The position numbers and the translations under genes were made by a program. A DNA stretch of 64,000 bases, from assembly GCA_026545765.1 (NCBI GenBank), contig CM048839.1, positions 434,001-498,000 of the forward strand. The letters are read 5' to 3'. Each line of letters opens with the position of its first letter. Position 1 is the first letter of the stretch. This document shows, piece after piece, positions 45,142-56,107 of this stretch. Source of the DNA: Plantago major (lineage: Eukaryota; Streptophyta; Magnoliopsida; Lamiales; Plantaginaceae). The notes below the pieces were generated by a model. It was not told the DNA's origin, searched no databases, and was given only the letters and a program-made list of their open reading frames with translations.

Positions 45142-46722
45142 ATGATTATTCCAGTACGTTGCTTCACCTGTGGCAAGGTGAATTTCTTTCCCTCTTTGTA
45201 AAATCTCGAATTTTATCGGTTTTTTAATTCGAATTTGCGTATTTTTCGTTTACACAGTACATTAAGCTTCTCCTTTCAACTATAGGTGATTGGTAACAAA
45301 TGGGATACATACCTTGATTTGCTCCAAGCTGATTACACTGAAGGGTAAGCATATAACGACTTCGTGTTTATATTGATAACGAGTTATGAATGTTTCATTG
45401 TTGTGCTTTCGAAGATTGTGTATACTTACATTCAAAGTTTAGGATTCAAATTGGTGGCGTGATAGAGGAATAACTAGGTTGTTATCAGTTGTTATGTGAA
45501 TTTTACTGGAGTGTGTTATAGGCTAGATTTGTTTATATGGAGATAAGGTTTCGTTGTTAAGAGTCAAGAGTGTTAGATTGATGTAGTTTGCTTTGAAGAT
45601 TTCATTTCGTAGGTTTTTGGTCCACGAGGAAATACTTAGCTTGATCAGTTTGGTATTCAGTCAGATAGCCGGTCTACACAGATTTGTATATTGACAGAGC
45701 TATGATATAAATTCGCAAACTTATATACCGATTCTACTGAGATTTTTTTTTTTTTTTTTTGAGAATATTCTACTGAGATTTGTTTAGCTATTATTTTTGT
45801 TTCGATTCTGGATGTCGGTAAGTCCCTCTGTGTTGACTGATTATTATTAATGTCATGTCCTACGGTAATCTAATGGCGAGGACGCGAGGTAGGCAGCTGT
45901 GAGTGTTTGTATCTTAGTATGAGTTCTTCTGAGTTCGTTACTCAGTTCATTTGAATTCGTACCTTGGACCTCCACTCTGTTTTTGATGCAATGGAAGTTA
46001 TCCTTACAAGCAAAAAAGTTTACTTTGCTGGATATAAACTTCTGTATCCTGCTTGAAGTTTATTGAAATTGGCCATCCAAGTCTCCAAGACCTGTTTGCT
46101 GTTTCTTCAATAATGTTTTCGTCCTAGCAGGAGTTGATTGTTAATTCTAATATTGCAGAGATGCCCTTGATGCTTTAGCTTTGGTTCGGTACTGTTGCCG
46201 AAGAATGCTGATGACCCATGTTGATCTCATTGAGAAGCTTCTGAACTACAACAGTGAGTTTCTATCTTCTTCCCCAACACACCCACTTCACATATTGATG
46301 TGCTTGTCTTCCAAATGCCTACCCTTTGGATACTTATGCTTAGAATGAAACAGCTGATGTACTTGTTACTTGTTAGTATCATATAAAATCACCTTTCTTC
46401 ATGAAGAACTATTCAGCTCTTTGTGATCGTAAAAAAAATGCGGGATTGAATCTGTTAATTCAAATGATACTATGAACATCCATGATGGGATCCAACTGAG
46501 AATTTCATAAGTGATATTTAGTACTTTCTTAGGTCTTGACTTTTGAAATGCAGTACTGAACATCTTCGATAAACAAATTCATTTCCAACATAAATCTCTC
46601 TTTCTACTTTTGGAATTGATGTGTTGATGTTAATCTGGTATCTTCATAATAACTTCTCTGTGATTGTACTGACATGGTTCTTGTTGCCCTTTTCAGCTCT
46701 TGAGAAATCAGAGGGCAGTTAA
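45142..46722 (+). CDS. NRPB10: RNA polymerase I/II/III shared subunit RPB10 (RPABC5), four exons, 71 aa
   Basis: Exons 45142-45177, 45286-45344, 46159-46253 and 46697-46722 join in phase to 72 codons. The protein starts [20 protein letters not shown]. It has the invariant zinc site CFTCGK...YCCRRM and the conserved [11 protein letters not shown] and [16 protein letters not shown] segments; it ends EKSEGS. The length is typical of the family (67-71 aa). RPB10 is a small structural subunit common to nuclear RNA polymerases I, II and III (and, in plants, IV/V), bridging the assembly platform. The exons are too short to appear as long open frames. The gene lies divergently from the SWIM gene and has a growth-type promoter. 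Confidence 0.97.
45746..45766. mobile_element. 21-bp T-tract insertion with 15-bp target duplication
   Basis: In intron 2 of RPB10, T15 followed by GAGAAT is flanked by perfect copies of ATTCTACTGAGATTT (45731-45745 and 45767-45781). The T-run boundary makes the last few T's of the left copy ambiguous. The structure matches the one at 20355-20381. Confidence 0.6.
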
Positions 46723-47328
46723 TCTCCCAATCAGGACTTTTGGGGAAGCGGGCATCGTTGATATTGTGTCAGTGTTTAGTTCTTGCAACTGTTGCAACAA
46801 GGTTTTATGATGCATTGTACGATACTTTGGTTAAGTATGGCTACAATGATTCGCGAAACATTGTCAGCTGTTTGTAATATTCCTGGTTTAGCTGTTGAAA
46901 GCCTTGCTATACTCTTGTTTGCCTTCTATTGCGTCGCTTGTAGGCTAAACTACTAGTCGTGTAACTGACAGTTTAGTCGTGTAACTGACTGTTGTGATGT
47001 TGGTATGAATCTACGTTTCGGAGCTGAAAATTGAATTTTAATGAGCTCTCATGTTTATCTTGTCAACCATTTCCTCCAAATTCTCCACCGTTATGGATGT
47101 ATCAATTTTGGAAATCACATCCTATCGGTCCCTACCAAATTATCCTGTGTGAAGCTCGACCCATTAAACTACAATAAGATTCTTAGAGTTGAGATCAAGA
47201 TTTGTATTGTGCTTGTTTACCTAAATAGTGGAATTAAATTTTGTTCAATGTGACAATTGACATGCGATGTTATTTTGTTCAATTTATACACAAGGCTTTA
47301 TTTTAAAATTATTTTTCCATTTCTTTTA
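46723..47328. other. RPB10 3' region and spacer
   Basis: The first ~300 bases are the probable 3' untranslated region. Two short plus-strand frames (47041 and 47267) have no family resemblance, and the second overlaps the Stowaway MITE; neither is supported as a gene. Confidence 0.45.
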
Positions 47329-47579
47329 CTCCCTCCGTCCCGGAGAACTTCATACATTAGGGTTAGCGCGTAGTTTTATGCGAAAAGTTAAAGTAATGAT
47401 AGAATATAGAAAAATTGGAAAAAAATGTACTTTTAGTGGTAAAAGGTGTAATTTAAGTGTAAAGTTGAGATTGTTTATTATTTGTTGGATGTGGGGTAGC
47501 TTTCTTTTTTAGTAATGTATGAAGTTCTGTGGGACGGCTAAAAATGACAAATGTATGAAGTTCTGCGGGAGGGAGGGAG
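47329..47579. mobile_element. Stowaway (Tc1/mariner) MITE, 251 bp
   Basis: The ends CTCCCTCCGTCCC and GGGAGGGAGGGAG are the signature Stowaway termini, with TA duplicated at 47327-47328 and 47580-47581. Inverted similarity continues inward (GAACTTCATAC against GTATGAAGTTC). Near the right end the ATGTATGAAGTTCTG end block is repeated twice about 40 bases apart. Confidence 0.92.
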
Positions 47580-47983
47580 TAATACATTCATTCTTGGTAC
47601 CGAGTTCTATCTCGTGACAAGTCAGAGAGCTAGAACTCGAGTTTGATTTTAAACTCGTTTCTTTAATGACTAGGCTAAGTCAGGAATCCAGTCGAATCGA
47701 ATCATGTGGTACTTGGGTCCTTTAATAACACTACATCCAGTGTCAAGAACAACTTGTACTTGTGAGTTATGATGACCATCAGAATTGGGTAATAATGGTA
47801 GTAGAGATAGTTTGCTACAAAGATAAGCAGATGTAATGTTACATGTTTAATAAGCCAATATTATGCAAGACACCTGCACATAATATTCCAGGAAGTTAGT
47901 TAAAAGTAGTTGAGCCACATATATCCACTTCCAACTCATTGTCTCTCTTTGGCCCCTTCCATCCTCACTTGAGAATCTCTATC

Positions 47984-47990
47984 TATAAAT
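47984..47990 (+). promoter_or_regulatory. TATA box of the lipid-transfer protein gene
   Basis: TATAAAT lies 93 bases before the ATG at 48083, a normal distance allowing a ~60-base leader. It falls inside an apparent upstream extension of the open frame, which argues against the earlier in-frame ATG at 47939. Confidence 0.55.
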
Positions 47991-48082
47991 TGAATCTTCA
48001 AGCTATTTCTCCAAACACCAAATTCTCACTTCTGCAACCTACAATAACAGCAACAAAAACAACTATCCAATCCGCAATCACC

Positions 48083-48971
48083 ATGGCCTTCCGGTTCTTT
48101 ATCCTATCTGTAGCCCTTTCTGCACTAGTGCTCTCCCCTGCATCTGCGCAGATCAGTACTCCTCCATGCACACCCTCCATGATCACAACGTTCACACCTT
48201 GCATGAATTTTGCCAGTAATAGCAGCTTCAATGGGACAGCAGCCCCTTCCGCAGATTGCTGCAACTCGCTCAAGTCCCTCATGAGCAGTGGGAAAGATTG
48301 CCTCTGCCTCATCGCCACAGGAAGTGTTCCTTTCCGTGTTCCCATTAACCAAAGTGTTGCCATGAATCTGCCCCGTGCTTGTAACATGCCTGGTGTGCCC
48401 CTCCAATGCAAAGGTAACCATCCTTAATCCCTTCACTTAATAATCTTTTCTTTCTTCCCTTGAGCTTATTAGTGACATTCTTTTGTTTATTTGAACGCAA
48501 CAGCTGCGGGCGCACCAGTACCTGCTCCAGGACCGGCAGCATTTGGACCGGCCTCTTCACCCAATGCAGCTTCTCCTCCTCAAGGTACGCATTATAAAGA
48601 AAGGAGATACTTCTTATTTCTGCAAACACACTCTTAAGTCATCTATTATTACAAACATCCATGCTTATAAAATCCATTTTAGCAGAACTTTGAAGTTTGA
48701 ATTTTTTTTATTTTTTTGTTTATATGCAGCTGCAGCTGCAACTCCAGCAGAGGCTCAATCACCAACATCAACCCCAGTAGCCGATACACCTCCCACTACA
48801 CCTGCAGGCGATGCAACTCCAGCCACACCAACTAATGGTGGAGCAACATCAACTCCAACGAGCAGTACAGGCAGCAGGGCAGGAGTGACACCATCAGCAG
48901 CCTCTCCTATGTACACCATGTCGCCTTTGCTCTTCGTGACTGGAATTTTCGCTATAGCTTTCAAGTACTAA
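48083..48971 (+). CDS. GPI-anchored non-specific lipid-transfer protein (LTPG type), three exons, 217 aa
   Basis: Exons 48083-48413, 48504-48584 and 48730-48971 join in phase (218 codons with stop). A signal peptide (FFILSVALSALVLSPASA) is followed by the eight-cysteine motif in the canonical order C...C...CC...CLC...C...C (PPC, TPC, DCC, CLC, RAC, LQC), which forms the four-helix lipid-binding fold. Exons 2 and 3 encode a Pro/Ala/Thr/Ser-rich linker of the arabinogalactan type. The end is a hydrophobic tail (MSPLLFVTGIFAIAF) that fits a GPI-anchor signal. Such proteins sit on the outer plasma membrane and help export cuticular lipids or suberin precursors. The start at 48083 is chosen because it opens the signal peptide and lies after the TATA box. 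Confidence 0.94.
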
Positions 48972-49727
48972 ATAGGCCGATTTGGTTGCCAGTGGATCAA
49001 TATTTGTTTTCTAAGAGTATATTCTTTTGAATGTTCATAGCAATGAGTGATTGGATTTGTAAGTGATTGATTTATAATTTTTATTACTAGCATTGTGAAA
49101 GAAATATTTTCTGTTCTACTGTCTGTTCTGTTTCCCTTGGTAAAATGTATTCACTATATGAATCAGACTTAACAAAAGAAAAGGAAACAAGTACAGCAAC
49201 TTAAAAGCAAATTATAGGTAAGTATATACCTTCGGAATCGTCCTAATTTTCAAATTTTGCGCCTAACTTGACCACCTAAGTGAATTTTCAATTTTATTTT
49301 TGCACGTCCAAATTAATAATACCGGTCCACCCCTTATAATAAAACTGCAAGTTTTCCTAAATTACACCTGTAAAATTTTCCATGGCACACAACTGGCAAA
49401 TAGAAGACATAAGTTTTAAGTTCCGAAACTGTAAGTTCAATTAAAAGAAAATCGTATTCATAAGGCTTTTTAGGATTATGGTTTAATATATAAACAGGAT
49501 TAGAACTCAGAGAATATTCGAAAAACATATTTTCACAATTTTTAAAAGTTGCAGTAACTTATATAGTAGTTTCATTATCCAGTCACCTTACCCAAACTTG
49601 CATGATGAACCATATCTCAACTTACTAATTTAAGTCTTAACATGATCTATATAAGTCACTAAAATGCAAAACAAATAACTCAACAAGACCAAGAAGAAAT
49701 CTTTAGTGAACTATACATTATACAGAA
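48972..49727. other. Spacer with promoter of the first S-protein homolog
   Basis: The left part is the lipid-transfer gene 3' end. From about 49260 the sequence resembles 50330-50730, so the tandem duplication of the S-protein genes includes about 450 bases of upstream DNA. TATATAA at 49648-49654 is a good TATA box 74-80 bases before the ATG. Confidence 0.6.
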
Positions 49728-50114
49728 ATGATGAGAAGCATTCTCCTGGCTCTGATCTTTTCTGCACATCTTATTCACTTAGGCCAGAGTTGTGTCTTTT
49801 ACATGAGAATTCATGTTGATCTTGCCAACAACCTTCCTCCAAATTCCGATCCACTGTGGGTGCATTGCAAGTCTAAAGATGACGATATGGGGAACCGCAT
49901 AGTCCCTACCAACCAACATTACGAATTTAGTTTTTGCGTGAAGCCTCTCATAACTTTGTTCTATTGCTACCTTAATTGGGGCAGCAAGCAGTTATCTTTT
50001 GATGCTTATTCAGCCACCGGCTTCAAGAACCCTTGTACTCACGATGGCCATTGCAATTGGACAATACAGAGTGATGGTGCGTATCTAAAAGGAAAAAAGC
50101 AGCATGGCTGGTAG
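49728..50114 (+). CDS. S-protein homolog (plant self-incompatibility S1 family), 128 aa
   Basis: It is a small secreted protein. The signal peptide MMRSILLALIFSAHLIHLGQS precedes Cys. The family pattern follows: RIHVDLANNLPP, LWVHCKSKDDD, YEFSFCVKPL, FYCYLNWG, FDAYSA, NPCTHDGHCNW and DGAYL. Poppy PrsS, the founder, is a stigma self-incompatibility ligand; most homologs are of unknown function. Single exon, as is usual. A second Met two codons in (MMRS) is an equally possible start. It stops at KKQHGW, five codons earlier than its neighbour, whose end is KKYDWTIVSN, so the last strand may be shortened. Confidence 0.93.
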   Translation: MMRSILLALIFSAHLIHLGQSCVFYMRIHVDLANNLPPNSDPLWVHCKSKDDDMGNRIVPTNQHYEFSFCVKPLITLFYCYLNWGSKQLSFDAYSATGFKNPCTHDGHCNWTIQSDGAYLKGKKQHGW

Positions 50115-50679
50115 GTAGCAAAGATACTTCGTATACTCAAAAGATAAACAAATGTAGTATGTATTGTGAGTCCATTATGTTTGGAAATTCAAGCGGAAAG
50201 TTTCATAGCCTTCTGTTTCAATTTACGCATTCCTGTTCTTCTGTTTTATGCCCATCGAAACCAAATCAAGAACATTACCAGTTAAGTCATGATTTTGACA
50301 AGAACAATTTGTATTGATGTACCGTGCATGAATTCCCAGTTTTATTTTCGCAAATCCATATTAATGATTACCGTCTACCCCATAAGCGAAGACTGTGATG
50401 TCTTGATTATACAGCTTTAATGTTCCATCAAAATGGGAAATTGAAGACTCTGCAACTCTTCTATGTTACCAAACTGGGAATTAGTTCAATATATGATGTA
50501 GTTTGTTGACCAGAAAATCTTATTCATGAGGCGTTTCCTTTAGGATTATGCTTTTATAACAATACCTAGGAATATTCAAAGAGCATATTTCAATATTTTT
50601 CTAAAAGTTGTAGTAACATTTACACAACTTACATGATAGTCCATATCTCAACTTTTACTAATTAGTTTTCACAAGAAGC

Positions 50680-50686
50680 TATATAA
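50680..50686 (+). promoter_or_regulatory. TATA box of the second S-protein homolog
   Basis: CTATATAAGT here matches the equivalent site 5' of the first copy (49648-49654). It lies 44-50 bases before the ATG, so the leader would be shorter than in copy 1 unless transcription starts elsewhere. The shared upstream DNA shows the two promoters arose by duplication. Confidence 0.55.
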
Positions 50687-50729
50687 GTAAATCATTGCAA
50701 TGTACTGGTGAGCTATACATTTTACAGAA

Positions 50730-51131
50730 ATGGTGAGAAACATTATTTTGATTCTGATCTTTTATGCACATCTAATTCACTTAGGCCAGAGTTGTGTCTT
50801 TTACATAAGAATTCATGTTGATCTAGCTAACAACCTTCCTCCAAATTCTGATCCGTTGTGGGTGCATTGCAAATCGAAAGATGATGATTTGGGAAATCAC
50901 ATAGTCCCTACGAACGGACATTACGAATTCAGTTTTTGTGTGAAGCCTCTCATAACTTTGTTCTATTGCTATGTTACTTGGGGCAACAAGCAGAAAGATT
51001 TTGATGCTTATTCAGCCACCGGTTTCATAAACCCTTGCACTCATGACGGCCATTGCAATTGGGCGATTAAGAGTGATGGTATTTATCTAAAAGGAAAAAA
51101 GAAGTATGACTGGACCATTGTTAGCAATTAA
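50730..51131 (+). CDS. S-protein homolog, tandem paralog, 133 aa
   Basis: It is nearly identical to the preceding gene over the mature region (for example RIHVDLANNLPPNSDPLWVH in both) with a more changed signal peptide (MVRNIILILIFYAHLIHLGQ). The cysteine pattern is conserved. It retains the longer end KKYDWTIVSN. Differences cluster at a few positions (LNWGSKQLS against VTWGNKQKD; NWTIQS against NWAIKS). Start-to-start distance is 1002 bases, and the copies share upstream DNA, so a ~1-kb unit was duplicated in tandem. Function unknown; a secreted reproductive or developmental signal is the family expectation. Confidence 0.93.
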   Translation: MVRNIILILIFYAHLIHLGQSCVFYIRIHVDLANNLPPNSDPLWVHCKSKDDDLGNHIVPTNGHYEFSFCVKPLITLFYCYVTWGNKQKDFDAYSATGFINPCTHDGHCNWAIKSDGIYLKGKKKYDWTIVSN

Positions 51132-51654
51132 CTTGTGCTATAACGATAAACACATGTATGGTTTGTAGTGTGTTAATTACTGAGTTCATTCTGTCTGGAA
51201 ATGAATACAGAAATCTTCATGGCTTTTCTTCTTAATTTGCAGTTTACGCGTTCTTGTTCTTCTATGTTTCACTTCATTAAAACGAAATCTAGTTGTAGTT
51301 TGCATATTCTTGATCTTTTGTTTACAGCTTCATGAAATTCTAAGTGTTTATCACATGACACGGAACACCAACTCTGTATGAGCGTAGGAAACTGGAAACT
51401 GTAAGATCTTAAAGCAAACAGTGACAAGGATTTTCAGTATGATTATAATCAACTTCTCATATGCCAGATCCCCATAGCATATTAAAGGTTTAACAATGTT
51501 ACTGTTCAATGAACAAAAGATTTACTAATGCATTTAAACCTAAACACAGGGAAATCTCAGCAGGAATATGCCAAGCAATCAAGAAAACCAAAATTCTGGA
51601 TTTCCCAAGGGAAATATTTCATATAAGCTAGCCATATCAGAAGCAAAACCGGTC
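51132..51654. other. Spacer between convergent S-protein and TMEM18 genes
   Basis: It holds the 3' ends of both convergent genes. Its left part (to about 51390) still resembles the 3' flank of the first S-protein copy. No other feature is seen. Confidence 0.45.
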
Positions 51655-52257
51655 TCATTCTGCTTTGGTACGAGCTACTCTTGCACGATGTCTGAGCTCA
51701 GCCTTTTTCCATCGAACAATGAGATGGCACAGTGAAAACAAGGTGTTCACCTGCAAACATTAAGTAACATAATAAGTAAATAAACCAAATGCAAAGCTTA
51801 GGAGCTGAGATTTGAGGACATAAAAGAGCTGAGGCTGGTTTACCGACCAAGATTATGATTGCAACCACCAGCAATGGACCAGACCAGAGTACAGAGAGGA
51901 AAACTCCTTGTGGGTCGAAATAATTTTGGCCTGCGAAGCTTCTCCAGTTCACACCTAAGATATGATTGAGCCTCTCAGCAAGATAGACTCCTCCAACTGC
52001 AATATATCATTCTTCTATAAGATTGTGCATTGTGCGCATACAAGAAAATTTACAGATATTCCATATTTCCAGACTATATCTTCGTTTACTTTACTGGTGT
52101 AACAAGTGTTAGCCCTGATACAAGGCCAAACCAGACGAATGCAGTTGAAATCAAACTGCTACATTCTAACTTACACTCGTTCCGAGTTCTCTCCATATGG
52201 AATAAGAATTCAGGTTGTTACTACTATGCCATCACATGCACGCACACACACACACAC

Positions 52258-52294
<37 letters not shown>

Positions 52295-52299
52295 TATAT

Positions 52300-52338
<39 letters not shown>

Positions 52339-54197
52339 GGGGGGGGGAGGTTGATTAGACCTTAGGATAATATAAAATTATGGATAAGCATGAAGTACGC
52401 AGACAGCTCACGTGAAAAAAGGAACAAACACATCTGGAAGTTTATGTTCTTCCTTGTCAAGAAAGCTACCAGCAGCAACAACACATGGAAGGAGACAAGA
52501 CCAATCAACCAAGGCTCCTGCAAAAGTGAAAAAAGGAAAAGGAAGGGTCACATTTAGAAACGGGAATGAGAAATCGATGGCAGGGAGAACCTAAAAAAGA
52601 GAGAACGATTATTTTAACATTCTGATTATGAACTCTCAATATAATGATAAAGTTGATTAAGATCAAGGATAGAGTTACAAGAGACATAACAGGAAGAAAT
52701 AAAGATCGCATTGGGCAAGGGACTTCCAAAAATATGTACAAGAATTCAGACAAACAGGTATACCAAATTTGAGCAACAAAACGACTCGAAGGGTTAGAAC
52801 ATCAACAACTGGAAACTGCCAAATAAGACAACCTACAACTGATAATATCTTTTAATATACAACTAATATAAAGTTAGATCGTAGCAATGAACTTAATTTA
52901 TCTTCAACTGCTACAGTTTATAGCACACATTGATCCAAATATGTAAGTACGGTATGATGCCACTATGGTAGGTAATACATGTTGAAACTTTGTCTTGGAT
53001 CAAGATAATTAAATCCCTAGTTTCATCCGACAAACTGCATATTATTTGATACCTAGTCTGGATATGAATTACTACCATTTATGGTCCGGCCACAAGTTGC
53101 CAAGGCCATGGCAATACTCCTGCAATAAGAGTCACCAGACCCTTACGTGTATATGCCCGACTCATGAGTACTACACTAATAGTTTGACATCTGCAAACAT
53201 CTTTCCTTCGTAGTATTTTCACCTCACATAAACAATGAATTGCTCCAATATTCGCTACTCGGCATTGCTCAGATTTTTAAGGAGTTGGTTTACATAAATA
53301 TCAAGCTTACATTTTTTTAATCTTGAAATAGTAATTTATGATTCTCAAACTATCTACCACTTGTCATAGATATCACTTAATCTTTTACAGCCAATGACTA
53401 AGTGAGAAACAGTAGCAGAAAAGGCAGACTTAGAGTACAAGTAGCACAACAATGTGAAGGTTCAACCAGTTGACAAGGATCATTTTGGTAAAACAAATCC
53501 TTTTTGTTTGGTTCAGTTGCACCGCAAAAAATACTCAAATCTCATCGCACCAAAACTAGCACGACTGTTTCCAGGGTCAGATCAGACCCATCATAACCAA
53601 CCAAAAAGGTCCCGAATCTAACTCAAACACACTGGCAAGATACATCACCTCCACAACTCTACTATCACTCTACCCATCTATAAACAATGGCACCCACGTT
53701 CCACTATATCCCATTTTCACCACTCCATCTCATTCTTACGCAAGCTCCACAGCTCCACATTGACAACAGAACCTCATCCATAAAAAAATAAACAGCACAA
53801 GTAACACATAACAATGCCCCCAAATGTGTTCAACATTTCAATGCCCTTAGACCCTTCAACAAGAAATATCACATCTTACGAAAGCTCCACAAATGCCCTC
53901 ATTATCTTTTATCCCTCACATTAGCTCTCATCTAAATCTCAATTATCATAGAGAACAATAAAAAAAGCATTCTTTACGAGAAACCCACAAAGATATAACT
54001 GTATCTAAATAAAAATGCGTTCTTTACTAGAAACCCACAGAGATATAGCTGAATACCTTCCAATCGATGGCATGGAAGAAACCCATAAAATTTTCGTAAG
54101 CGGGTTTGAGTCCAGAGCGCAAGTCTGCTGTGAGTTTCTCCATCAGATCTGCCATCTGATCCATGTGGGCGTTCAAAGCAGTCTGCAAATCCTCCAT
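51655..54197 (-). CDS. TMEM18: Transmembrane protein 18 (TMEM18) homolog, four exons, 163 aa
   Basis: Exons 54197-54057, 52517-52412, 51996-51848 and 51750-51655 join in phase (164 codons with stop). The N-terminus MEDLQTALNAHMDQMADLM and GLKPAYENFMGFFHAIDWK, then EPWLIGLVSFHVLLLLVAFL, NINFQMCLFLFS, VYLAERLNHILG, NYFDPQGVFLSVLWSGPLL and a basic tail (VRWKKAELRHRARVARTKAE) match plant TMEM18 along its length. Hydrophobic segments agree with a small multi-span membrane protein with a basic C-terminus. Animal TMEM18 is a nuclear-membrane protein; in plants the role is little known. Donor 3 (TTG|GTCGGT) is unusual but gives the conserved IIILVNTLF. Intron 1 is 1.5 kb with no recognised element. 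Confidence 0.93.
52242..52349. repeat. (CA)n-(TA)n compound microsatellite and G-run in TMEM18 intron 2
   Basis: Short CACACA runs are followed by about 75 bases of TATATA with two GATA interruptions, then TTTAGGGGGGGGG. It is likely length-polymorphic. Confidence 0.95.
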
Positions 54198-56107
54198 CTC
54201 GCTATTGGTTCTTCTTCTCGATTTTCTTGATTTAAGTTCAGTACACAGTTGACAGTTGAGTTTGTATTTACTCAGATCTTTTGAATGAATTTCGCAGGTA
54301 ATTACTGAATAGTTTCCTTTACTTAGCTTGTGGAGGGGACAAAACCGTACTCGAGCCGACTGGAGAAAGTTCTACGACTAAAAACGGTGTCGTTTTACCC
54401 AATTAGGTCTCCAAACATTTGGGGAATAATATTGTTCACACTTCGTGATGGGAAATAGAAATGCCCAATGTCAAAGTTGTTTTAGGTAATGTGGGTTTCT
54501 AGTAGCCAAGTGACCGATTCAAAAAATAAAGTAAGATAACGGAGTAGGTAAAGAGGAAAAATTTAATTAAATTGTGAATAGTAAGTGGATAAAAAATGGA
54601 TATTGTTCGGACTCGATTAAAGTCATATGTCAAAAAAGATGTGAAGTGTGTAACGCGATTAAAGTTGAGCTTTAGTTGCTTTCCAAACAGACGGTAAGAG
54701 TTTATTTTCACAAGGTCATGGACGGTGAATGTTTTCAAAAAGCTATTGATCATAGAGTTCTGAATCAGACTTCCTAAACAGACGTAAGAGTTCTGAAAAG
54801 CTATACGACTATTAATTAAATGAATCAGGCTTCTAAAGCGTATATTTATATTTTATAAGAAAACATGAGAAAAAGATTAGCGTTAACATATAGTTTGTTC
54901 AAATTAGCTTGAACACCCTGTGTCTTTGTGGGTCGATGTTCGATCCTTTGCACAAATGTGGTTATTCATGAACTGTTCTCTGGCGATATGTTTGACCCGT
55001 TGTACCAACACGTCCTTTTCTGAGTCACAGTTGGCCACTATCCTAAGATTAATTTGGGAATAAGCACACTTAACTCTGTAAATTCTTATAATGGATTGTC
55101 GAAAGAAAGATGCACAATATTAGACCAATTTGAACTCTCCGAAGCTTTGGGCGTCACATAGCTAGTCAAGACTCCAGAATGGTTTATTTGGCAGTGGTCG
55201 AATTGTCAAGAAATGACGTTTGTATAGTAGTCAATGGAGTGTTCTTGAAATGGTGAAAGAACGAAACATCAAAGCCTAACTTAAACTCATATGACTCATT
55301 CGATTTAATACGTTCATCTTTGATCCCACCCTGAAGGGGACCCCCAATGCACTAAGCAAGAAGACCAACGAAAACAAAGAGTGAGTCGAAAGTAGTATAT
55401 ATGCCTACTGAAAGTCATACTTGGGAGCTTGCGGGAGTGATGCAGATCTATTACTTTTCAATAATGAGCAAGCTAGAATGAGGAGGATTGAAGTCGTATG
55501 CCACGATATCTTTGGCTTGGAGGAGTTGCGCGTGGTCAATACTCAATGCGTAATACTATTGACGAAATTCTAAATTAACATTTACAAACATGTAGGTATG
55601 TGTGTATGGGTGGGGTAATATTCTAAGACAATTTAGTAAACAATGAATCTATTGCCGCTTGCTTTCTATTGTTCTTCAAATAAAGATTGAATTTATCTTG
55701 AAATATCCCGGCACGCTAAACTCCGTAATATTCTTTTTTCCACTTGAAAAATCTAGCAATTGATTTACATTCATTTTATGTCAATAGCTCATACAAATGA
55801 TTAATTTATCAAGCTCTCCGTAATTTTACTGTCTTCGAGTTTGACCACAAATTACTCATAAACGATAATAGTAAATAATTTAATAAAATCATATAATAAA
55901 AATTTAATTAACAAATTTTCATTATATAATTTTAATAATTTATTTATTAATATCGTTTAAGATTAAATTAATAATGAAACGATTAATCATGAATAGTAAA
56001 ATGTAACACTTTTTCTGAAATGGAGGGAGTATTTCTTAAATTAATAAAATACCTCGATTCTGGCATTATTAATTTATCAAGGTTTGACTGCCTTCATTGT
56101 TGTTCAG
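54198..56107. other. TMEM18 promoter and long AT-rich spacer
   Basis: About 180 bases upstream of the TMEM18 start is the near-palindrome AAAACGGTGTCGTTTT (54384-54399), a plausible regulatory site. GAGTTCTGAA...AGGCTTC and similar phrases repeat near 54750-54840. The rest to 56107 has no gene I can support. Confidence 0.45.

Noticed and set aside
47939-48082. Upstream in-frame start adding 48 residues to the lipid-transfer protein
   Set aside because: It would place non-signal sequence before the signal peptide and would lie upstream of the TATA box at 47984; the ATG at 48083 is the natural start.
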